Position numbers and translations under genes: made by a program
Shown: positions 59,924 through 64,000 of the stretch, in pieces
Numbering within the stretch: the stretch's first letter is position 1
How the letters are laid out: every line of letters begins with the position of its first letter
Notes under the pieces: generated by a model
What the model was told of the DNA's origin: nothing
Databases searched by the model: none
The model's input: only the letters and a program-made list of their open reading frames with translations
NCBI GenBank assembly: GCA_964215915.1
Contig: CAXPEB010000021.1
Coordinates: 12,946-76,945 of the forward strand
Source of the DNA: UBA8524 sp964215915
GTDB lineage: Bacteria; Bacteroidota; Bacteroidia; UBA8524
Length of the DNA: 64,000 bases
Direction of reading: 5' to 3'

Positions 59924-60115
59924 CAAAGAACGATTCTAAATAGTGTAGGATGACAGGGTGCCGGAGTTAAAGATCGGACGGATTAGCCTGTCGCGGTCAC
60001 TATCGGCTGCAGGGATAATTTTATTACCTTTCCTGCTTACCCCTTTGACCTCAAAAAATGACCGGACCCGTAAAATGGAAAGTGAACCAGTTTTTATAAC
60101 TAATAAATCAGGGAT

Positions 60116-60514
60116 ATGTCTATTAAGATTGGTATGCTGTTTTGTTTTGTCCTGGTCACTGTGAACGCACGGCATGAAACGCTTCCCGGAATAGGAGAAA
60201 ATGAGGAGCAGCACCTTACTGTAGTGGTTAAAACAGATGTGGACTGTCAGGTGGTGACAGGTTGTAAGGTAATGTATGATGGGGATACAGTTGGAACGGT
60301 AACGGACATTTTTCTTGAGTTAAAAGAACCTGATTTGAAGTGGATTCATATGAAATTGAAACCACAACTATGTATTCCATTAGAAACCAGGATCTTTCCT
60401 GAGAAAGACGTTTTCGGAGATGTTCATGGCTTGTTATTGCAATTCCGGGGAGGTGCTGATGAACATTGTGCACAGGATATGGATACCTTAACCGCGACCT
60501 TTAAGTGTAAGTAG
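60116..60514 (+). CDS. Small exported protein resembling a single MlaD/MCE domain
   Basis: 132 residues with a signal-like N-terminus (IKIGMLFCFVLVTVNA). The mature chain reads like one MCE domain: LTVVVKTDVDCQVVTGCKVMYDGDTVGTVTDIFLELK, then IPLETRIFPEKDVFGDVHGLLLQF. MCE domains form hexameric rings that carry lipids between membranes, but classical members have an N-terminal membrane anchor and a helical tail that are missing here. Four Cys residues could pair. Its A/T content looks higher than that of its neighbours. The gene stands alone between mnmA and mutS2. The MCE assignment is moderate; a small unrelated beta protein is possible. Confidence 0.5.
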   Translation: MSIKIGMLFCFVLVTVNARHETLPGIGENEEQHLTVVVKTDVDCQVVTGCKVMYDGDTVGTVTDIFLELKEPDLKWIHMKLKPQLCIPLETRIFPEKDVFGDVHGLLLQFRGGADEHCAQDMDTLTATFKCK

Positions 60515-60581
60515 TCCTTTCCTTTTTCTCTTCTATCAAAGTGTTCTGCCATTGAGGCTTCGATCTACCTGTCTCCTTTGC

Positions 60582-60589
60582 TATCTTTG
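60582..60589 (+). promoter_or_regulatory. -7 promoter box for mutS2
   Basis: TATCTTTG, an exact match, 5 bases before the TTG start at 60595. No -33 box at the expected distance. Confidence 0.45.
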
Positions 60590-60594
60590 CCGCC

Positions 60595-62961
60595 TTGCGT
60601 AATTATCCGGCACATATCGAGGAAAAACTGGGGGTGGATTTGATCCGGCAGCGTATTGCCGCTTTTTGTTTCGGTCCGCTTGGAAAAGAACTGGCTTTCA
60701 GGGCCGGTTTCAGCAACAAGGTCAGCGCGATACGCCTCTGGCTGGGACAGGTCAACGAGTGGATTACCCTGTTGGCATCGGAGGAACAGGTGCCGGAAGG
60801 AACCTATCTGGATAATGCACGGGCGCTGCACAAGCTGGAGATTGAAGGGTATTTTCTCTCTGAAGAGGAATTCCATGAAATCCGGTTGCTCCTGCGCACT
60901 ATCGAAGGCCTGACCCGTTTTTTTCACCTCCATGCGGAAGAATACCCGCTGATGTTTGCCTTGCTGGAGAATATCCCTCCGCAGCGAAGTCTGATCGGGG
61001 AGATTGAAAAAGTGATTGATGACGAAGGGCATATGCGACCCAATGCCAGCCCGGAACTGGCCCGCATTTCTTCATCCATAGCCAAATACGAAAAAGAGCT
61101 TCACCGTCGGGCTATTCAGCTACAAAACAAAGCCAGGAGCGAGGGGTGGTCAGCGAAAACCGAGCTAAGCGTTAGGGAAGGAAGGCTGGTTCTGCCTATC
61201 CTGGCGGAACATAAACGGAAACTTCGGGGGATCGTCCACGATGAATCGGGAAGCGGCCAGGTTTTGTATATCGAACCTTCTGAGATCATCGAACTGAATA
61301 ATGAACTACGGGAGTTGCAGCTGGAACGCCGCCGTGAAGTTGAACGGATACTCCGTGAACTAACCGCGAAGATTGTCCCTCATGCGGCAGAACTTCTTGA
61401 TTTCAACCACAAGCTCGGGGTGATCGATTTTATTCGGGCAAAAGCACTGTTCGCCAGGGACACGGAGGCTATCGTACCCGACCTGGAGACCAAAGGCGTT
61501 GTCGACTGGCGTAAGGCTTACCATCCGTTACTTCTTCTGCATCACAGGCAGGTTAAACTCCCGACAATGCCACTGGATATTCACCTGGACGAAGAATCGC
61601 GCATCCTGCTGATCTCCGGCCCAAATGCCGGTGGAAAGTCCGTTGCCCTCAAAAGCACCGGTCTTCTTCAGTACATGGTACAATGCGGTTTCCCCGTGCC
61701 GGTGGCAGAAGGCAGTTCCACCCGGGTTTTCGGAGAGATCTTTATCGATATCGGTGATGAACAGTCGCTGGATAATGACCTGTCGACCTACTCATCACAC
61801 CTGACCAACATGAAGCATTTTCTGCGTTATGCGAAGAAAGACACGTTGGTATTGATCGATGAGTTCGGAACCGGAACCGATCCGCAATTCGGAGGCCCCA
61901 TGGCCGAAGCTATCCTGGAAGAACTGAACCGCAGGAATTGTTACGGGGTGATTACCACCCACTACAGCAACCTGAAGCTGATGGCGGGCAGATTGTCCGG
62001 ACTGATTAACGGAGCCATGGCCTATGATACGGATAAGCTACAGCCCTTGTACAAACTGGAAATTGGTAAGCCGGGATCTTCCTTTGCTTTTGAAGTAGCC
62101 GGGAAAATAGGGTTACCCAAGCCGGTGATCGACCGGGCCCGGAAGAAGGTGGGGGCCAAGCAAAAGAATGTCGATGACCTCCTGTTCACCCTTGAAAAAG
62201 AGAGGCAGGAACTGGAAGAACAGGAGAAAAAATCCAGGGAAACAGAGGCCCATTATCAGCGCCTGCTCGACGAGTATACCTTACTGAAGCGACAGCTGGA
62301 AGAAAAGCGGAAGCAGATCCTGCAACAGGCCAGGGAGGAAGCCTATCAACTCATTAAGAACAGCAACAGCCTGATCGAACGAACGGTCAGGGAGTTGCGC
62401 GAAGGCAGCAAAGAAACCAAGCCGCAGAGCAAGTCGCGTAAAGAGCTGGGGGAACAACGCAAAAAACTGGAAGAAAGCCTGAAAAAGGAAGGTGCTGTCA
62501 TACATACGGAAAAACCGGAACCCGGCGATCAGGTGAAGATGCAAGGACAGCAATCGGTGGGACGCCTCCTGGAGATCCATAAGAACAAGGCCACGGTAGA
62601 GTTCGGGGAGATGCGCACCCAGGTCGATTACCGCAAGCTGGAAAAGGTGGGGAGGAAGGAAGCCCGGAAACTAAACCGACAGAGCACCGGGTTCGATACC
62701 CTGAGTGAGATGCAGGAGTTTCGTATGGATCTGGATGTAAGGGGGAAAAGAGGGGACGAAGCGGTGAAAGAGGCGATTTCTTTCCTGGACCGTGCGCTGA
62801 TTCTGGGTTTCGACAAGCTGCGTATCATACACGGGCATGGCGACGGCATTCTGAAGAAGCTGATCCGCCAGGAACTCAAAGGTTTTCCTGCCATCGATCA
62901 TTTTGAAAATGAGCACGAGGAGCAGGGTGGCGACGGGGTAACGGTGGTTTACCTGAAATAA
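60595..62961 (+). CDS. mutS2: MutS2, Smr-domain ATPase
   Basis: 788 residues, normal for MutS2. The protein clears stalled collided ribosomes and has been linked to recombination control. Signs are the EEKLGVDLIRQRIAAFCFGPLGKE start, the core and clamp helices, Walker A GPNAGGKSVAL near residue 344, Walker B TLVLIDEFGTGTDP, TTHYSNLKLMA, a long charged coiled coil (about 525-610), a KOW-like segment (VGRLLEIHKNKATVEFG), and the C-terminal Smr domain with LDVRG and IIHGHGDG. Start is TTG at 60595, supported by the family's N-terminus and a promoter box only 5 bases upstream, which suggests a leaderless mRNA. Confidence 0.93.
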   Translation: MRNYPAHIEEKLGVDLIRQRIAAFCFGPLGKELAFRAGFSNKVSAIRLWLGQVNEWITLLASEEQVPEGTYLDNARALHKLEIEGYFLSEEEFHEIRLLLRTIEGLTRFFHLHAEEYPLMFALLENIPPQRSLIGEIEKVIDDEGHMRPNASPELARISSSIAKYEKELHRRAIQLQNKARSEGWSAKTELSVREGRLVLPILAEHKRKLRGIVHDESGSGQVLYIEPSEIIELNNELRELQLERRREVERILRELTAKIVPHAAELLDFNHKLGVIDFIRAKALFARDTEAIVPDLETKGVVDWRKAYHPLLLLHHRQVKLPTMPLDIHLDEESRILLISGPNAGGKSVALKSTGLLQYMVQCGFPVPVAEGSSTRVFGEIFIDIGDEQSLDNDLSTYSSHLTNMKHFLRYAKKDTLVLIDEFGTGTDPQFGGPMAEAILEELNRRNCYGVITTHYSNLKLMAGRLSGLINGAMAYDTDKLQPLYKLEIGKPGSSFAFEVAGKIGLPKPVIDRARKKVGAKQKNVDDLLFTLEKERQELEEQEKKSRETEAHYQRLLDEYTLLKRQLEEKRKQILQQAREEAYQLIKNSNSLIERTVRELREGSKETKPQSKSRKELGEQRKKLEESLKKEGAVIHTEKPEPGDQVKMQGQQSVGRLLEIHKNKATVEFGEMRTQVDYRKLEKVGRKEARKLNRQSTGFDTLSEMQEFRMDLDVRGKRGDEAVKEAISFLDRALILGFDKLRIIHGHGDGILKKLIRQELKGFPAIDHFENEHEEQGGDGVTVVYLK

Positions 62962-63012
62962 CACGGGTTCTCCGCAAAATCTTCTGCCGCCGCGCTGAAC
63001 CAGGATTGTAGT

Positions 63013-63354
63013 TTAGCGTTTCGGCGCATCGCGCATGGTCAACAGGTATTTCAGAATAAGGTCCTGTTTCCGCTCATCCAGCACGTTATTCTCTTTTTTG
63101 TTGACTTTCCTGGCCATTTTCGGGACAATATCCCGCCATTGTTCTTCCGTCAGGTCAGACGGTTTTTTCAGCTTATGGCAACTCCCGCAGTGGTTCTGGT
63201 ATAGGGTTTTTCCCTCGCTGAGATTAGCCAGTGTATAGTTGGGGAACTTGTCGCTGACACGGTCAACATCCGTCTGGTTAGGCACCATAAGTTTTACGGA
63301 ACAGGCTGCCAGGAGAAGGCACAGAGAAAGGGGGAGTATGTGTTTTTTCATCAT
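63013..63354 (-). CDS. Small c-type cytochrome lipoprotein
   Basis: 113 residues with a lipoprotein signal (LCLLLAAC). A single haem-binding CGSCH lies near residues 56-60, and Met in PKMARKV near 80 could be the second iron ligand. The rest is helical, as in monohaem class I cytochromes. It would carry electrons in the periplasm or serve a membrane oxidase. Starts at 63354 or 63351 (two Met codons). It converges on mutS2 with 51 bases between; after its start the repeat element copy B begins. Confidence 0.8.
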   Translation of the reverse strand: MMKKHILPLSLCLLLAACSVKLMVPNQTDVDRVSDKFPNYTLANLSEGKTLYQNHCGSCHKLKKPSDLTEEQWRDIVPKMARKVNKKENNVLDERKQDLILKYLLTMRDAPKR

Positions 63355-63427
63355 AACAGAAATCTAAATCCGAATCCTGCAACAGGAAACGAACGTAAAC
63401 GAGTATACTGAATTTTTGGGATTGATT

Positions 63428-63936
63428 ATGATTCAAGTCAAAAAGCTGTGGGTGCATTGGGCTATTCAAAAGTGGAGCAACCTTTCTTCCCATTCAGCGG
63501 ATCAAACGAATACTCATGGCCAGAATGGGGTTTTCAATCCTGTTAAACAGAAATGCGATTACTCCAGCGGGTATTAAGAAAGGGTCTTTCTCTGCCGTCA
63601 GGCCGTTTTCCTGCAGCGCGTGCCGCAACAAAAGCGTGCGGGAGCTAGTGCGCCAAATCGCCTTAATCTTTTCTTACGAGACAGGGAGTTTCCTATTCCT
63701 GTTATCTTAGAAAACGGACTTTCTTCAAAGGAATAGTGTCCTGGAAAAGATTCCAGCGATGGCCAGGCTTTTGTTGCGGAGGGAGGTCGGTGCGGCAGGA
63801 AGGCGCCTTCAGGAAAACTGTCCTTTTTTCGCCCATTTTTTAGACAAGTAAAAAATGGGCATTCAAATAAGACACAATGATCGAAAAGCAAACGGTATAG
63901 AAGCGTCTCTCTGTCCGCCGATTTTGATCCGGATCC
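63428..63936 (-). repeat. Dispersed repeat element, copy B (inverted relative to copy A)
   Basis: Reverse complement of the element at 37097-37585. It holds the same hairpin (63831-63860), palindrome (63799-63810) and 13-base inverted repeats (63624-63636 and 63767-63779). It fills the gap of over 600 bases after the cytochrome gene. I see no gene in it. Confidence 0.85.
63831..63860. repeat. Perfect 12-base stem hairpin in repeat copy B
   Basis: GCCCATTTTTTA, loop GACAAG, TAAAAAATGGGC. The stem is identical to that at 37177-37206, and the loop is the reverse complement of the one there, as expected for the inverted copy. Confidence 0.8.
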
Positions 63937-63970
63937 TTAATTACAAGCAAACGGGTCCTGCCGGGTAAAA

Positions 63971-63998
63971 TAAAAAAAGCCTCCTTTCGGGAGGCTTT
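63971..63998 (-). terminator. Terminator for a minus-strand transcript entering from beyond the window
   Basis: Stem AAAGCCTCC (63976-63984) / GGAGGCTTT (63990-63998) with a 5-base loop. On the minus strand it is followed by a run of T (the A-tract at 63972-63978 read in reverse), so it ends a gene transcribed leftward from outside. The window stops too soon to judge plus-strand use. Confidence 0.7.
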
Positions 63999-64000
63999 GA

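Noticed and set aside
58871..59953. A 360-residue open frame antisense to mnmA
   Set aside because: MnmA is complete with its PP-loop and both Cys residues; the opposite frame shows no family signs.
59924..60115. A small gene or RNA between mnmA and the MlaD-like gene
   Set aside because: Only a short open frame out of phase with the next gene and a loose TACCTTTC box are visible; no hairpin or conserved pattern supports a gene.

Overview
The window looks like a chromosomal piece of a Bacteroidota bacterium, most likely of the Flavobacteriia. Three things point there: type IX secretion genes (the end of porU, then porV, and a complete sprA); TonB-dependent receptor/DUF4249 lipoprotein pairs with an ECF sigma/FecR regulator; and a mevalonate-pathway cluster (type 2 isopentenyl-diphosphate isomerase, HMG-CoA reductase, GYDIA-family GHMP kinase), which in this phylum is typical of Flavobacteriia. 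Promoters of the Bacteroidota type (TTTG, 19-21 bases, TAnnTTTG) can be read in several gaps and Shine-Dalgarno sequences are not evident. Base composition looks even (roughly half GC) and I see no prophage, insertion sequence, CRISPR array, rRNA or tRNA.

Layout. 1-12 kb: 3' end of porU, porV, an MBL hydrolase facing them, a 1124-residue outer-membrane protein with a TolB-like propeller, AMP nucleosidase with a small barrel protein, then a four-gene run on the plus strand (ALDH7 dehydrogenase, PagL-like lipid A deacylase, GIN-domain lipoprotein, DUF3108 protein). 12-22 kb, minus strand: sprA, ruvA, purQ, a DUF6089 barrel, an AlbA-type ATP-binding regulator. 22-26 kb, plus strand: isocitrate dehydrogenase, flippase-like membrane protein, lytic transglycosylase. 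26-35 kb, minus strand: amidohydrolase lipoprotein, ABC exporter, and the operon sigma - FecR - receptor - DUF4249. 35-38.6 kb, plus strand: NhaC antiporter, a small membrane protein, a roughly 490-base repeat element, ApbE. 38.6-45.6 kb, minus strand: DUF5686 outer-membrane protein and the mevalonate cluster. 45.8-53.8 kb: HtrA-like protease, an unknown membrane protein lying in repeat-rich DNA, HMG-CoA lyase, a DUF349 protein coupled to a methyltransferase, and a small membrane protein. 53.9-59.9 kb, minus strand: mnmA, S8 peptidase, a second receptor and a second DUF4249 lipoprotein. 60-64 kb: a tiny MlaD-like secreted protein, mutS2, a cytochrome c lipoprotein, and a second, inverted copy of the repeat element.

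How it fits together. Much of the window serves the envelope: PorU, PorV and SprA belong to the machine that exports and anchors surface proteins; two paralogous receptor/DUF4249 pairs are nutrient-uptake modules, one under sigma/anti-sigma control and one linked to a secreted protease; PagL-like, DUF5686 and other barrels sit in the outer membrane. The mevalonate genes supply isoprenoids.

The least explained items are the two-copy inverted repeat element with conserved hairpins (37.1-37.6 and 63.4-63.9 kb), the unknown five-helix protein with ExbD-like tail at 47.9-49.3 kb between short direct repeats, a +1 frameshift-like end of the first DUF4249 gene, and a recurring arrangement in which the -7 promoter box lies only 4-7 bases before the start codon, suggesting leaderless mRNAs.
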